Assembly (NCBI RefSeq): GCF_027922005.1
Contig: NZ_BSEV01000015.1
Location: forward strand, 124,001-188,000
Direction of reading: 5' to 3'
Length of the DNA: 64,000 nucleotides
Origin: Streptosporangium carneum
GTDB taxonomy: Bacteria > Actinomycetota > Actinomycetes > Streptosporangiales > Streptosporangiaceae
Shown here piece by piece: positions 7,401-16,386 of the stretch. The position numbers and the translations under genes were made by a program. Position 1 is the first letter of the stretch; each line of letters begins with the position of its first letter. The notes under the pieces were generated by a model. That model saw only the letters and a list, made by a program, of their open reading frames with translations. It was not told the origin of the DNA and made no database searches.

Positions 7401-10231
7401 TTTCGTCGGCCCAGACGCCGACGAACTTCGCCACGGCGACCGTGCTCGAACTCGCCGAGGCGCTCGACGCGCTGGCCGAGACCGGTCAGGCCACCGACAC
7501 GGGCCCAGGGCGCACGGTGACCGGCGCCGCCGCCTGGGCCAGGCCCTTCGCCCTCGACCTCGACGAGCTCGCGCCGCCCTCGGCGCGCGCCCGCGAGGAC
7601 AACGGCAGGTGGCTGCTCCACACGACCGGCGACCACCCGTTCGCCGAGGCGCTGCGCCGCGAGCTCGAGGGCGCGGGCGTCGGCGCGGGCGTCCTGGTCT
7701 GCCTGCCGCCCGACTGCGCGGAGGCGGACCTGGAACACGCCCTGCTGGGCGCGAAGGCCGCGGTCGCGGGCGGCCCCGGCGGCCGGTTCGTGCTTGTGCA
7801 GCACGGCCGGGGCGCGGCGGGCCTGGCCAAGACGCTGTCGCTTGAGGCGCCTCACCTGCGCACCACCATCGTGCACGTCCCGGCGACGGAACGGGCGGTC
7901 GGCTGGGTGGTCGACGAGGTCGCGGCGACCACGCGCTACGCCGAGGTCCACTACGACGCCGACGGCGTACGGCGGGTGCCGACCCTGCGCGCGATGCCGG
8001 TGACCCCCGCCCGCGTCGCCCAGCCCCTGGACGGCTCCGACGTGCTCCTGGTGACCGGCGGAGGCAAGGGCATCACCGCGGAGTGCGCGCTGGCGCTCGC
8101 CACGGACAGCGGCGCCAAACTCCTCGTCCTCGGCCGCTCCGACCCGGCGCGGGACGAGGAACTGGCGGCCAACCTGCGGCGGATGGCCGACAGCGGGGTG
8201 AGCGTCAGATACGCCATGGCCGACGTCACCGACCCGGACCAGGTGCGTGCCGCGGTCACCGAGGCGACCGCCGAGACCGGAGCGGTCACCGCGGTGCTGC
8301 ACGGCGCGGGACGCAACGAGCCGGGCGCGCTCACCGGCCTGGACATGGCCGCGTTCCGCCGGACCTTCGCCCCCAAGATCGACGGCCTGCGGGCCGTGCT
8401 CGACGCGGTCGACCCGGGGACGCTGCGCCTGCTCGTGACGTTCGGCAGCATCATCGGCAGGGCCGGACTGCGGGGAGAGGCGCACTACGCCACGGCGAAC
8501 GAGTGGCTGGCGAGCCTCACCGAGGAGGTGGCCCTGCGGCACCCGGGGTGCCGCAGCCTCTGCATGGAGTGGTCGGTCTGGTCGGGGGTCGGCATGGGCG
8601 AGCGGCTGGCCGTCGTCGAGTCGCTGTCCCGTGACGGCGTCACCCCCGTCACCCCGGACCAGGGCGTGCAGATCATGCGGCGGCTGGTCGCCGATCCCGA
8701 CGCGCCGACCGTGGTGGTGATCAGCGGGCGCACGGAGGGCATCGACACCGTCCGCTACGACCTGCCCCCGCTGCCGCTGCTGCGCTTCGTCGGCAGGCCG
8801 CTGATCCGCTACCACGGCGTCGAGCTGGTCACCGAGGTCGAGCTGAACGCCGGGACCGACCTCTACCTCGCCGACCACCACCTCGACGGAAACCTGTTGT
8901 TCCCCGCGGTGTTCGGCATGGAGGCGATGACCCAGGCGGCCGTCGCGGCCCTTGGGCCCGCCGGGCTGCCGACGATCGAGCGGGCCGAGTTCCTGCGGCC
9001 CATCGTGGTGCCGCCGGACGGTTCCACGACGATCCGGATCGCGGCGACCGTCACCGGCGACGACACCGTCGAGGTCGCCATCCGCAGCGCGGAGACGGGC
9101 TTCGACGCCGACCACTTCAGGGCGCGGCTCCGCTTCCTGGGCGAGGCGGCGCCGCAGGGGCCGCCGGACCAGGTCGGTGAGGGGCTGCCCGAGGTGCCGC
9201 TGGACCCGGCGACCGACCTGTACGGCGAGATCCTGTTCCAGGGCGGGCGTTTCCAGCGCCTGCGCCGCTACCACCGGGCGGCGGCCAGGCACGTCGACGC
9301 CGAGGTGGCGGCGGTCGACGCGGCGGACTGGTTCACCGGCTTCCTGCCCGGAGACCTGCTGCTGGGCGACCCGGGCATGCGTGACGCGCTGATGCACGGC
9401 AACCAGGTCTGCGTGCCGGACGCCACGCTGCTGCCCTCGGGCATCGAGCGGATCCACCCCGGCGGGGCCGCGCTGGCCGAGGCGGGCGAGCTGCGCTACT
9501 GCGCCACGGAACGGCACCGCGACGGCGACACCTACATCTACGACATCGCCGTGCGCACCGCGGCGGGAGAGGTCGTCGAACGCTGGGAGGGCCTGAGCCT
9601 GCGGGCCGTGCGCAAGGGCGACGGCCGCGGCCCCTGGGTGGCCCCGCTGCTCGGCCCCTACCTGGAACGCACGCTGGAGGACCTCGTCGGCGTGCGGGTC
9701 GCGGTCGCCGTCGAACCGCACGGCGAGGGCCGTCCTGAGGGCGCCGGCGAGCGCAGGGCGCTGACCGCCCTGGCCGCCGGGCGCGCGCTCGGGCATCCGG
9801 CCGAGGTCCGCTACCGTCCCGACGGGCGTCCCGAGATCGACGGAGGCAGGACGATCTCGGCGTCCCACGGGGCGGGGGTGACCCTCTGCGTCGCGGCCCT
9901 CGGCACGGTCGGCTGCGACGTCGAGCCGGTGGTCGACCGGTCAGGGGAGACGTGGGAGGGGCTGCTCGGCTCGAACTTCCGTCTCGCCGAACTGGTCGCC
10001 ATGGAGCTGGGCGGCAGCCTGGACGCCGCGGCGACGCGGGTGTGGGCGGCCGCCGAGTGCCTGAGGAAGGCCGGCCTGCCACAGGGCGCCCCGCTCACCT
10101 GGACTCCGGCGAGGCGGGACGCCTGGACGGTCTTCGCCTCGGGAACCCTGCGGATCGCCACGCTCGTCACAAGCCTGCGGGGCCTGCCGGAGCCGGTGGT
10201 GTTCGCGGTCCTCACCGAGGGGCGGTCGTAG
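4451..10231 (+). CDS. pksE: Enediyne iterative type I polyketide synthase PKSE
   Basis: 1926 residues, normal PKSE length. It builds the linear polyene precursor of the enediyne core from acetyl/malonyl-CoA. Domains in order: ketosynthase (about 1-450; active Cys211 in VDGACSSS, His344 in EGHGTGTE, His384 in GMIGHTKAAAG); acyltransferase (Ser655 in GHSLGELS); a single ACP (DLHLSSITV, phosphopantetheine Ser968); ketoreductase (glycine-rich LLVTGGGKGITAE from about 1197); dehydratase (ADHHLDG, His1476/1477); C-terminal phosphopantetheinyl transferase (GCDVEP about 1821, then AAAECLRKAG). All key residues are present. ATG overlaps the unbU stop; the thioesterase starts 2 nt after the stop. Synteny (DUF1702-unbV-unbU-pksE-TE) is diagnostic of an enediyne cluster. 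Confidence 0.98.
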   Translation: MSRIAIVGMACRYPDAASPRELWENVLSGRRAFRRLPDVRMRLEDYWDADPATPDRFYARNAAVIEGYEFDRVGYKIAGSTYRSTDLTHWLALDTAALALADAGFPKAEGLSRERTGVIVGNTLTGEFARANLMRLRWPYVRRTVALALKEQGWDDDALATFLDGLEATYKNPFPAPDEDTLAGGLSNTIAGRICNHFDLKGGGYSVDGACSSSLLSVVTASKALIDGDIDVALAGGVDLSIDPFEIVGFAKTGALAKSEMRLYDRRSNGFWPGEGCGMVVLMREQDARDARHRIYATIAGWGVSSDGKGGITRPEVSGYRLALRRAYERAGFGIETVAMFEGHGTGTEVGDRTELTALTQARADTGHTGSRAAISSIKGMIGHTKAAAGVAGLIKAVMAVHHQVLPPTTGCVEPHPVLEEETAQLRALRKAEPWPTGAPVRAGVTAMGFGGINTHVVLEKAGPRRSVPLDTRTRALASSVQDVELLLLDGGSLPELRERLAGLVDFVPALSYAQLGDLAATLQRELRGLPYRAAVVVSSPEDAERRLRRVLEALDSGEVPLFAADGRSFLGHVSGPGRIGYLFPGQGSGRGTSGGALRRRFAEVEEVYVKAVLPTEGDMVATAVAQPRIVTGSMAGLRALAILGVEASVAVGHSLGELSALHWAGAMDEETLLRVAALRGRAMTEHSASGTMAGIAASADTVSVLTSGLPVVIAGYNGPRQTVIAGPGDAVQAAGRRAVAEGLQWTPLQVSHAFHSPLVAPAAEALGARLEEEEFGQVGLRVVSTVTGEALREGADIPALLRRQITDPVLFAQAVELAAKDIDLFVEVGPGRVLSGLVGEVTDVPAVALDTDDESLAGLLRVVAAAYVTGAPVVHEALFHGRLVRPLRVGQEFTFFESPCEQVPEVQVPVAVRRTETVVAPPAGQDAEASGEAAVDLLRRLAAERAELPMDMVRVDSHLLDDLHLSSITVGQIVNQAAQRMGLSSAQTPTNFATATVLELAEALDALAETGQATDTGPGRTVTGAAAWARPFALDLDELAPPSARAREDNGRWLLHTTGDHPFAEALRRELEGAGVGAGVLVCLPPDCAEADLEHALLGAKAAVAGGPGGRFVLVQHGRGAAGLAKTLSLEAPHLRTTIVHVPATERAVGWVVDEVAATTRYAEVHYDADGVRRVPTLRAMPVTPARVAQPLDGSDVLLVTGGGKGITAECALALATDSGAKLLVLGRSDPARDEELAANLRRMADSGVSVRYAMADVTDPDQVRAAVTEATAETGAVTAVLHGAGRNEPGALTGLDMAAFRRTFAPKIDGLRAVLDAVDPGTLRLLVTFGSIIGRAGLRGEAHYATANEWLASLTEEVALRHPGCRSLCMEWSVWSGVGMGERLAVVESLSRDGVTPVTPDQGVQIMRRLVADPDAPTVVVISGRTEGIDTVRYDLPPLPLLRFVGRPLIRYHGVELVTEVELNAGTDLYLADHHLDGNLLFPAVFGMEAMTQAAVAALGPAGLPTIERAEFLRPIVVPPDGSTTIRIAATVTGDDTVEVAIRSAETGFDADHFRARLRFLGEAAPQGPPDQVGEGLPEVPLDPATDLYGEILFQGGRFQRLRRYHRAAARHVDAEVAAVDAADWFTGFLPGDLLLGDPGMRDALMHGNQVCVPDATLLPSGIERIHPGGAALAEAGELRYCATERHRDGDTYIYDIAVRTAAGEVVERWEGLSLRAVRKGDGRGPWVAPLLGPYLERTLEDLVGVRVAVAVEPHGEGRPEGAGERRALTALAAGRALGHPAEVRYRPDGRPEIDGGRTISASHGAGVTLCVAALGTVGCDVEPVVDRSGETWEGLLGSNFRLAELVAMELGGSLDAAATRVWAAAECLRKAGLPQGAPLTWTPARRDAWTVFASGTLRIATLVTSLRGLPEPVVFAVLTEGRS

Positions 10232-10233
10232 GC

Positions 10234-10662
10234 ATGGGCAACTACTTCGAGTATCTGCACACGGTCGGTTTCGAGGAGACCAACATCGTCGGCAACGTCT
10301 ACTACGTCAACTACCTGCGCTGGCAGGGACGTTGCCGGGAGATGTTCCTCAAGCTCCACGCGCCGGACGTGCTCGCCGACCTGCAGGCCGACCTGAAGCT
10401 CTTCACGCTGAAGGTCGACTGCGAGTTCTTCGCCGAGATCACCGCCTTCGACGAGCTGTCCATCCGGATGCGCCTGGTCGACCTCGCCCAGACCCAGCTC
10501 GAGTTCAGCTTCGACTACGTCCGGCTCGACCTGGGCGAGCGGGAGACGCTGATCGCCAGAGGCAGGCAGCGGGTGGCGTGCATGCGCGGGCCGAACAGCC
10601 GCACCGTCCCGTCCAGGGTCCCCGAGTCGCTGACCCGCGCGCTCGAACCGTATCTGTCCTAG
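10234..10662 (+). CDS. Enediyne hot-dog thioesterase (TEBC/E10)
   Basis: 142 residues of the 4-hydroxybenzoyl-CoA thioesterase-like hot-dog fold, with the family block TNIVGNVYYVNYLRWQGRCRE near the N-terminus. In enediyne pathways this enzyme releases the polyene from the PKSE ACP by hydrolysis. It begins 2 nt after the pksE stop, as is standard for the PKSE-E10 pair. Length is typical of the family. Confidence 0.95.
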   Translation: MGNYFEYLHTVGFEETNIVGNVYYVNYLRWQGRCREMFLKLHAPDVLADLQADLKLFTLKVDCEFFAEITAFDELSIRMRLVDLAQTQLEFSFDYVRLDLGERETLIARGRQRVACMRGPNSRTVPSRVPESLTRALEPYLS

Positions 10663-10687
10663 GACCGGGCCCAACTGGGAGATCAGC

Positions 10688-11224
10688 ATGAGCGTCAATC
10701 CTGAGCCGTCCCGTGAGGTGACGGACCCGAAAGCGATGCGACGCGCGTTCGGGATGTTCGCCACCGGCGTCACCGTGGTGACCGTCGGCGGCGGCACCCC
10801 GCACGCCATGACCGCGAACTCCTTCACGTCGGTCTCGCTCGACCCGCCGCTCGTGCTGGTCTGCGTCGGCCGCAGCGCCATCATGCACGGCTGCCTCACC
10901 GAGGAGGGCGCCTTCGGCGTGTCCGTTCTCGCCGCCCACCAGGAGCCCGTGGCCAGGCATTTCTCCAACCGCTGGCGGACCCTGGGGGCGGCGCAGTTCG
11001 ACACCGTCGACTGGCTGCCCGGCTCGCTCACCGGTGCGCCGCTGCTCGAAGGCACACTCGCCCGCTTCGAGTGTGAGCTGTGGCGCACCTACGACGGCGG
11101 CGACCACTCGATCTTCATCGGAAAAGTGCTCTCTCTGGAGCAGCGGGACGACCAGGACGCCCTGCTGTTCTTCCACGGCAGGTTTCGTCAGATCACCCCA
11201 GATCGGAGCGAGGTGACGGCATGA
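10688..11224 (+). CDS. Flavin reductase of a two-component monooxygenase (E6-like)
   Basis: 178 residues with the flavin-reductase-like split-barrel signature: MFATGVTVVTVGG, MTANSFTSVSLDPPLVLVCV, and GDHSIFIGKVLSLE near the end. It supplies reduced FAD/FMN to a partner oxygenase. In C-1027, SgcE6 plays this role for the HpaB-type hydroxylase SgcC; here the likely partners are the hydroxylase at 36353-37936 and the acyl-CoA-dehydrogenase-fold monooxygenases (inference). The stop overlaps the P450 start by ATGA, so it is in the core operon. Confidence 0.88.
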   Translation: MSVNPEPSREVTDPKAMRRAFGMFATGVTVVTVGGGTPHAMTANSFTSVSLDPPLVLVCVGRSAIMHGCLTEEGAFGVSVLAAHQEPVARHFSNRWRTLGAAQFDTVDWLPGSLTGAPLLEGTLARFECELWRTYDGGDHSIFIGKVLSLEQRDDQDALLFFHGRFRQITPDRSEVTA

Positions 11225-12624
11225 GTCTCACCAGACGACGTGCTGAGGCCGTACCAGGAAAGCCGGCCACGGCGCGGGGCGCTCGCCCGGCGCCGCCGGG
11301 GCCGCCGCGCAGGGCGGCGATGGGCCTGTTCGTGAAGCTGATCCGCGACCGGCTCGCGCTGATGACGTCGGCCGCGGAGCAGTACGGCGACGCGGTCCGC
11401 ATCTCCCTCGGGCCGAAGACGCTCTACTTCTTCAACCACCCCGACCACGCCAAGCACGTGCTGGCCGACAATAGCGGCAACTACCACAAGGGGATCGGGC
11501 TGGTCCAGGCGCGCCGCGCCCTGGGAGACGGGCTGCTGACCAGCGAGGGCGAGCTGTGGCGCAAGCAGCGCCGGATGATCCAGCCGGTCTTCCAGCACAG
11601 GCGGATCGCCCAGCAGGCCGGCGTCGTCGCCGAGGAGGCGGCGAGGCTGGTGGAAAGGCTGCGGGCGCACCAGGGCGGCGAGCCGGTCGACGTGCTCCAC
11701 GAGATGACGGGGCTCACCCTGGGGGTGCTCGGCCGCACCCTCCTCGACGCCGACCTCGGCGCCTTCGGCTCGGTCGCGCACTCGTTCGAGGCCGTGCAGG
11801 ACCAGGCGATGTTCGAGATGGTCACGCTGGGCGCGGTGCCGATGTGGCTTCCCCTGCCCAAGCAGCTGCGTTTCCGCAGGGCCCGCAGGGAGCTGCAGCG
11901 GGTCGTCGACCGCCTGGTGGCCCAGCGCACGGCGCGCGGCGAGCGGGACGGCGACGACGTGATCTCCCGCCTGATCGTCTCCACGGAGGAGGAGCGCGAT
12001 CCCAGGGTCGGCAGGCAGCGGATGAGGGACGAGCTGATCACCCTGATGCTCGCGGGTCACGAGACGACCGCCAGCACCCTGGGCTGGACCTTCCACCTGG
12101 TCGACCGGCACCCGGAGGTGTGGGACAGGCTGCACGCGGAGGCGGCCGAGGTGCTCGGCGACCGGCGGCCGGTCTATGAGGACCTGCACCGGCTGAGGTA
12201 CACGGCCATGGTCGTCGAGGAGGTCATGCGGCTCTATCCGCCCGTGTGGATCCTGACACGCCAGGCCCAGGCGGACGACGAGGTCGGCGGCTACCACGTG
12301 CCCGCCGGGGCGGACGTCCTGATCTGCCCCTACACGCTGCATCGGCACCCGGGCTTCTGGCAGGACCCCGAGCGCTTCGATCCGGAACGGTTCGATCCCG
12401 GCCGGGCCTCCGCCCGCCCCCGGTACGCCTACATCCCCTTCGGCGCGGGACCCCGGTTCTGCGTCGGCAACAGCCTCGGCATGATGGAGGCCGTCTTCGT
12501 GATCGCGATGATCGCCAGGGACCTCCGTCTGGTGGGGGCGCCGGGGCGGGAGGCGGTCGCGGAGCCCATGCTCTCCCTCAGGATGCGCGGAGGGCTGCCG
12601 ATGACGGTTCACCCCGTGGGGTGA
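11221..12624 (+). CDS. Cytochrome P450 (E7-like)
   Basis: 467 residues. Visible P450 hallmarks: I-helix AGHETTAST, K-helix EEVMRLYPP (ExxR), and heme loop PFGAGPRFCVGNSLG with Cys414 as thiolate ligand. It starts by ATGA overlap with the flavin reductase and closes the core operon; enediyne clusters of the nine-membered type carry such a P450 (E7) in the accessory core set. Substrate unknown, plausibly the polyene or early core. A terminator hairpin follows at 12738-12767. Confidence 0.93.
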   Translation: MSLTRRRAEAVPGKPATARGARPAPPGPPRRAAMGLFVKLIRDRLALMTSAAEQYGDAVRISLGPKTLYFFNHPDHAKHVLADNSGNYHKGIGLVQARRALGDGLLTSEGELWRKQRRMIQPVFQHRRIAQQAGVVAEEAARLVERLRAHQGGEPVDVLHEMTGLTLGVLGRTLLDADLGAFGSVAHSFEAVQDQAMFEMVTLGAVPMWLPLPKQLRFRRARRELQRVVDRLVAQRTARGERDGDDVISRLIVSTEEERDPRVGRQRMRDELITLMLAGHETTASTLGWTFHLVDRHPEVWDRLHAEAAEVLGDRRPVYEDLHRLRYTAMVVEEVMRLYPPVWILTRQAQADDEVGGYHVPAGADVLICPYTLHRHPGFWQDPERFDPERFDPGRASARPRYAYIPFGAGPRFCVGNSLGMMEAVFVIAMIARDLRLVGAPGREAVAEPMLSLRMRGGLPMTVHPVG

Positions 12625-12737
12625 CGCCGCCGCGCCACGGCGCCTCCCAGGCGGCGTCACGGCGTGTCCCGGGCGGCGCCACGAGCGGGACACGAGGTGA
12701 CGCCGCTGGAACGGCACGGCGCGCCCCGAAGACGACG

Positions 12738-12767
12738 ACGGCCGCAGGCTTCCTTGGCTGCGGCCGT
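12738..12767. terminator. Bidirectional hairpin terminator between P450 and AraC genes
   Basis: Perfect 10-bp inverted repeat ACGGCCGCAG / CTGCGGCCGT with a 10-nt loop, in the 161-bp gap between two convergent genes; no U-tract, as is usual in high-GC actinomycetes. Confidence 0.7.
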
Positions 12768-12785
12768 TTCCGGTGGGTCACAGGA

Positions 12786-13556
12786 TCAGCTCGCGACCGA
12801 GTTGAGCGCCACGAGGCGGACGTCGAGCAGAGCGAGCAACACCGGGGGGTCGAGGGTGCCCATCGGGCGCAGCTGCACGTCGGCGGGCTTCACCACGACG
12901 TCGCGTCTCACCGTGATCGGTCCGTAGCCGCCGACGTACAGCGACGGGTCCCGGTTCGTGCCGCCGACCACCTTCTCGCTGCCCGGGGTCACGGAGTGGG
13001 CCAGCAGGTGCCAGGTGCCCTGGGGCACGTCCTCGAGGACGTACGGGCCGGGACGGCGCAGCACGGTGCACCGGACCGGGGGACCCTGCGGGATGCAGGT
13101 GGGGAACAGGCCGACGAAAATGAGGCCGCACTGGCCCGAGGGCGGCGCCCAGACCTTGCCCTGGACGGTCGCCAGTCGCGCCTCCTCCTCGTCTGTCCTG
13201 TCGCTGGTGAGGATGAGCGGGGCGAAGCCGCCGTGCTGGCGGTAGGTGGTGGGCGCGAGACCGACGCAGCTCTTGAACCGGGAACTGAAGGTGCCGACGC
13301 TGGAGTAGCCAACCTGGATGCTGATGTCCGCGACGCTCAACGAGGTGGAGAGAAGGAGCCGCTTGGCCTCCTGGAGCCGCAGGGCCGACAGGAAACGCCC
13401 CGGGGAGATGCCGGTGACCTGCCGGAACACCCGGGAGAAGTGAAACTTGCTGAACATCGCGGTGCGAGCCATGTCGTCGATGGTGAGCTCATCCCCGAGG
13501 CGCTCACGCATGGTCTCGATAACCCGCCTGACAGCTTTCTCAAGAACTTCCTCCAT
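12786..13556 (-). CDS. AraC/XylS family transcriptional regulator
   Basis: 256 residues with the AraC DNA-binding region at the N-terminus (about 5-105): helix LTIDDMARTAMFSKFHFSRVFRQ and second helix-turn-helix VADISIQVGYSSVGTFSSRFK. The C-terminal ~140 residues form an uncharacterised beta-rich domain. This N-terminal-HTH layout is the reverse of AraC itself but occurs in regulators of antibiotic clusters (compare the AraC-type SgcR2 of C-1027). It sits between the core operon and the E8/E9 operon. It is the best candidate in the window for the activator reading the 18-bp element found upstream of ten operons (inference). Confidence 0.9.
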   Translation of the reverse strand: MEEVLEKAVRRVIETMRERLGDELTIDDMARTAMFSKFHFSRVFRQVTGISPGRFLSALRLQEAKRLLLSTSLSVADISIQVGYSSVGTFSSRFKSCVGLAPTTYRQHGGFAPLILTSDRTDEEEARLATVQGKVWAPPSGQCGLIFVGLFPTCIPQGPPVRCTVLRRPGPYVLEDVPQGTWHLLAHSVTPGSEKVVGGTNRDPSLYVGGYGPITVRRDVVVKPADVQLRPMGTLDPPVLLALLDVRLVALNSVAS

Positions 13557-13857
13557 CGTTCCTCTCCATTTGTTGAAAATTCATCCACATGAACGACGAG
13601 AAAAGTGTGCATCAAATTGACCTTCAACCTCTGTGTAGGTTTTACCGCTGTATTTATTTGCCCCCGAAAGCTTCCATATGCCCGTCGAACGACTAATGAA
13701 ATGATCGGCATCAATATTTCTAAATCAACATCTGACCGCTGTCAACTGTGGTAGTGATGCATGCTTACCGTGTCTGAGCTGCTACTCTAGGTTGTGTACG
13801 CCGGTAATCGGGTATTAGTGCGCCGCTGAAAAGACCCCGAAAGAGGCTTGACAGGAC
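13557..13857. other. Gene-free, AT-rich divergent regulatory region
   Basis: The 526-bp gap between the AraC gene (leftward) and the E8-like gene (rightward) is markedly AT-richer than the surroundings in its left part. I see no convincing coding frame. TCAACC-N8-GGTT (about 13624-13641) loosely resembles the half-sites of the core-operon operator. The right part holds an 18-bp promoter element at 13858. Confidence 0.5.
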
Positions 13858-13900
13858 GGCAATTCAGAAGATGCGTCCGATGCGACTTCGCTCGGACGAT
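13858..13900 (+). promoter_or_regulatory. 18-bp promoter element plus -10 box, E8/GMC operon
   Basis: GGCAATTCAGAAGATGCG at 13858-13875 matches the recurring element. The -10-like GACGAT is at 13895-13900. The E8-like gene starts 183 bp downstream. Confidence 0.65.
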
Positions 13901-14082
13901 GGATCAGACCAGATTGGAATTCGATATGCGAGTTCTATTTGGTCGCAGATCTTGCCGCGCCGGGCATGGGCCACAGCAGTCCCTGTCCGTCGCCGGGTCC
14001 CGTCCGTGAAACGAGGTCCGGCCGACGCGCCGGCTTCTCCGCGGCTCACGCCGCACCCCTTCGCCGACAGGAGGAAACGCCG

Positions 14083-14652
14083 GTGAAACCGGGCATCCCA
14101 GACGAAGAACAGGTCAGGACGATGACGCTGGAGGCGTTCGCGGACACAATCGTCCCCGGTGAGAAGCGCTCACCCGACGACAGGGCGGTCGCCGGCGCCG
14201 CGGAGGGGGGCGGCGCGGTCGTGGCGGGCGCCGTCGAGCTGCTGGAGACCCCCGCGACCGGGCTGGCGCCCGCGCTGGGCGACTTCGCGCGGCTGCTGAA
14301 CAGGCACGCGCAGGCGTACGCGGGCCAGCACGGACTCGAACTCGACCCCACGCTGCCGCCGTTCGTCGCCCTGTCGTTCCCCCACCGCACCGCCCTGGTG
14401 GGGGTGCTGACCGCCCCGGGCCACCCGGAGCGGGAGGTGTGGGTCAGCATCGCGCTGTTCAGCAACATGGCCTTCGACACCGCCGCGCACATGCACACCC
14501 TCGACGCGATCGCCGCCGGGCATCCGGGCCTGGCGTCGATGGGCTTCGCCATGCCGGACTCCGACGGCCTGTGGCGCTTCTCCGACTACTCCTACGGACG
14601 AAAGCTGGCCAGCCTCCACCCGAGCACGACCCCGACAGGGAGCCCAGCATGA
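14083..14652 (+). CDS. Enediyne E8-like protein of unknown function
   Basis: 189 residues, no signal peptide. Recognisable blocks: MTLEAFADTIVPGEKRSPDDRAVAGA near the N-terminus and ALSFPHRTALVGVL in the middle. The pattern resembles small partner proteins encoded directly before GMC-type dehydrogenases (gluconate-dehydrogenase subunit-3 style), and in nine-membered enediyne clusters an E8 gene sits beside E9. Start GTG 14083 has AGGAGGAA with 6-nt spacing. The stop overlaps the next gene by ATGA. Function is inferred only from the neighbour. Confidence 0.75.
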   Translation: MKPGIPDEEQVRTMTLEAFADTIVPGEKRSPDDRAVAGAAEGGGAVVAGAVELLETPATGLAPALGDFARLLNRHAQAYAGQHGLELDPTLPPFVALSFPHRTALVGVLTAPGHPEREVWVSIALFSNMAFDTAAHMHTLDAIAAGHPGLASMGFAMPDSDGLWRFSDYSYGRKLASLHPSTTPTGSPA

Positions 14653-16304
14653 CCAGTACGGAAACGACGGACATCCTCGTGGTCGGCAGCGGCTTCGGCG
14701 GCGCGATCGCGGCCTACCATCTCGCCGCGGGCGGCGCGCGGGTCGTGCTGCTGGAGCGCGGGCCCTGGCTGGAGGGCGAGGACTTCGAGCACGACTTCAA
14801 GCTCGGCTCGTCCTACACCCGGATCTTCGACTTCGTCGTCGGCGACGGCATGAGCCTGCTCGGCGGCAACTGCGTCGGCGGCGGCAGCGTCGTGTACTTC
14901 GCCGCCATGCCCCGCGCCCCCCGGTTCGTCTTCGAGCGCAAGGGCAACATCGGCAGGCGGATGTGGCCCTCGACCATCAGCCGCGACACGCTGGAACCCT
15001 GGTACGACCGCGTGGCCGAGGCGCTGCCGGTGACCCGGCAGGACTGGGACTCGGTCACCTACTCGGGCGGCCTGTTCGCGGCGGCGTGCGCGCACGCGGG
15101 ACGCACGGCGAACCCGGTGCCGGTCGCCATCGACGGGGACAGGTGCACGAACTGCAACTGGATGATGGCCGGGTGCCGCTTCGACGCCAAACGCTCACTG
15201 CTGTTCAACTACCTGCCCGCGGCCGTCGCGCACGGGGCCGAGATCAGGCCGATGCACGAGGTGCAGCACCTGTCGCGGACCGAGGACGGCGGTTACCGGG
15301 TGCACTACACCGTCGTCGACGACGAGGACTACCGGGTGCACACCGGTAGCGGGACGATCGACGCCAAGATCGTCGTACTGGCGGCGGGCGCGGGCGCCAC
15401 GCCGGTGATCCTGCAGCGTTCCGAGGGCGCCCTCGGCGCCATGCCCGCCGCGGTCGGCAGGTACTTCTCCGGCAACGGCGAGCGGCTCAACACCGCCATC
15501 CTCGATGAGGACCGGGTCCGCGACCTGCTGGGGCTGAGCCGCGGCGACGGGGCGGCGTACGGCGCCTCCCAGATCGGCAAGGGCCCGTGCGTCGCGAGCT
15601 GGGACCGGCTGGACGGCACGCTGCCCGAGTACTCCCGCTACTCGCTGGAGCAGCTCTACTTCCCGCCGGGCTTCGGCACCATCCTCGCCCAGGTGCCGGA
15701 CGCGAGCGGCCCGACCTGGTTCGGCGTCGAGAAGAAGGAGATCGTACGGCGCTGGCAGTCGTGGCTGACCATCTTCACGATGAGCGAGGACGACAACGAG
15801 GGGGTCTTCGGGCCGCCTCCGGCGACCGGCAACGCCGAGCGCATCTCGCAGCAGATGCTCGGGCGCGGCCCCATCCGGTACAGGCCGACCGCGAACACGC
15901 TGCGCGGCTGGGCGCAGGCGGACGCCGAGGTGCGGGACATCATGGAGCGTGACGGCCTGTCCAGGGTGATGCCGTGGACCAACGACGTCGTGGGCGCCTA
16001 CACCGTGCACCCGCTGGCGTCCTGCCGCATCGGCGACGACCCGAACACCTCGGCGCTCGACGACCGGCACGAGCTGCGCAACCACCCGGGCATCTTCGTC
16101 ACCGACGGCTCCGCCGTGCCGGGAGCGCTGACGGTCAACCCCGCGATGACCATCGCGGCGCTCGCCGAGCGCGCCATCCCGGGCATCGTGCAGGCCGCGC
16201 GGCAACGCGGCGTGGAGGTCACCTACGGGGCCCCGTCGCCGGACGGCGCCACGAGCGGCAGGCGCGGAGCCCTCCCGTTCGTCTCCGGCCTGGTGCGCAA
16301 GTAA
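14649..16304 (+). CDS. GMC-family FAD-dependent oxidoreductase (E9-like)
   Basis: 551 residues. N-terminal FAD-binding Rossmann motif VVGSGFGGAIAAYHLA followed by LLERGPW; C-terminal GMC_oxred_C region with HPLASCRIG and TDGSAVPGALTVNPAMTIAALAER. A Cys-rich loop CTNCNWMMAGC lies in the middle. Such enzymes oxidise alcohols; E9 homologues are shared among nine-membered enediyne clusters, with an inferred role in core oxidation. Translationally coupled to the upstream E8-like protein (ATGA). Confidence 0.92.
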   Translation: MTSTETTDILVVGSGFGGAIAAYHLAAGGARVVLLERGPWLEGEDFEHDFKLGSSYTRIFDFVVGDGMSLLGGNCVGGGSVVYFAAMPRAPRFVFERKGNIGRRMWPSTISRDTLEPWYDRVAEALPVTRQDWDSVTYSGGLFAAACAHAGRTANPVPVAIDGDRCTNCNWMMAGCRFDAKRSLLFNYLPAAVAHGAEIRPMHEVQHLSRTEDGGYRVHYTVVDDEDYRVHTGSGTIDAKIVVLAAGAGATPVILQRSEGALGAMPAAVGRYFSGNGERLNTAILDEDRVRDLLGLSRGDGAAYGASQIGKGPCVASWDRLDGTLPEYSRYSLEQLYFPPGFGTILAQVPDASGPTWFGVEKKEIVRRWQSWLTIFTMSEDDNEGVFGPPPATGNAERISQQMLGRGPIRYRPTANTLRGWAQADAEVRDIMERDGLSRVMPWTNDVVGAYTVHPLASCRIGDDPNTSALDDRHELRNHPGIFVTDGSAVPGALTVNPAMTIAALAERAIPGIVQAARQRGVEVTYGAPSPDGATSGRRGALPFVSGLVRK

Positions 16305-16386
16305 CGCCGAGCCGCCGCCTCCCGCGCCTTCGGGGGCGGGCCGGCCCGTCTCCAGATCCTGACCAGTCGACCCCAGGGAGCGTGCG

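Noticed and set aside
6068-9868. Very long open frame (1266 codons) on the minus strand opposite pksE
   Set aside because: A high-GC shadow: composition is Arg/Gly/Pro/His-rich without any domain, and pksE fully explains the stretch.
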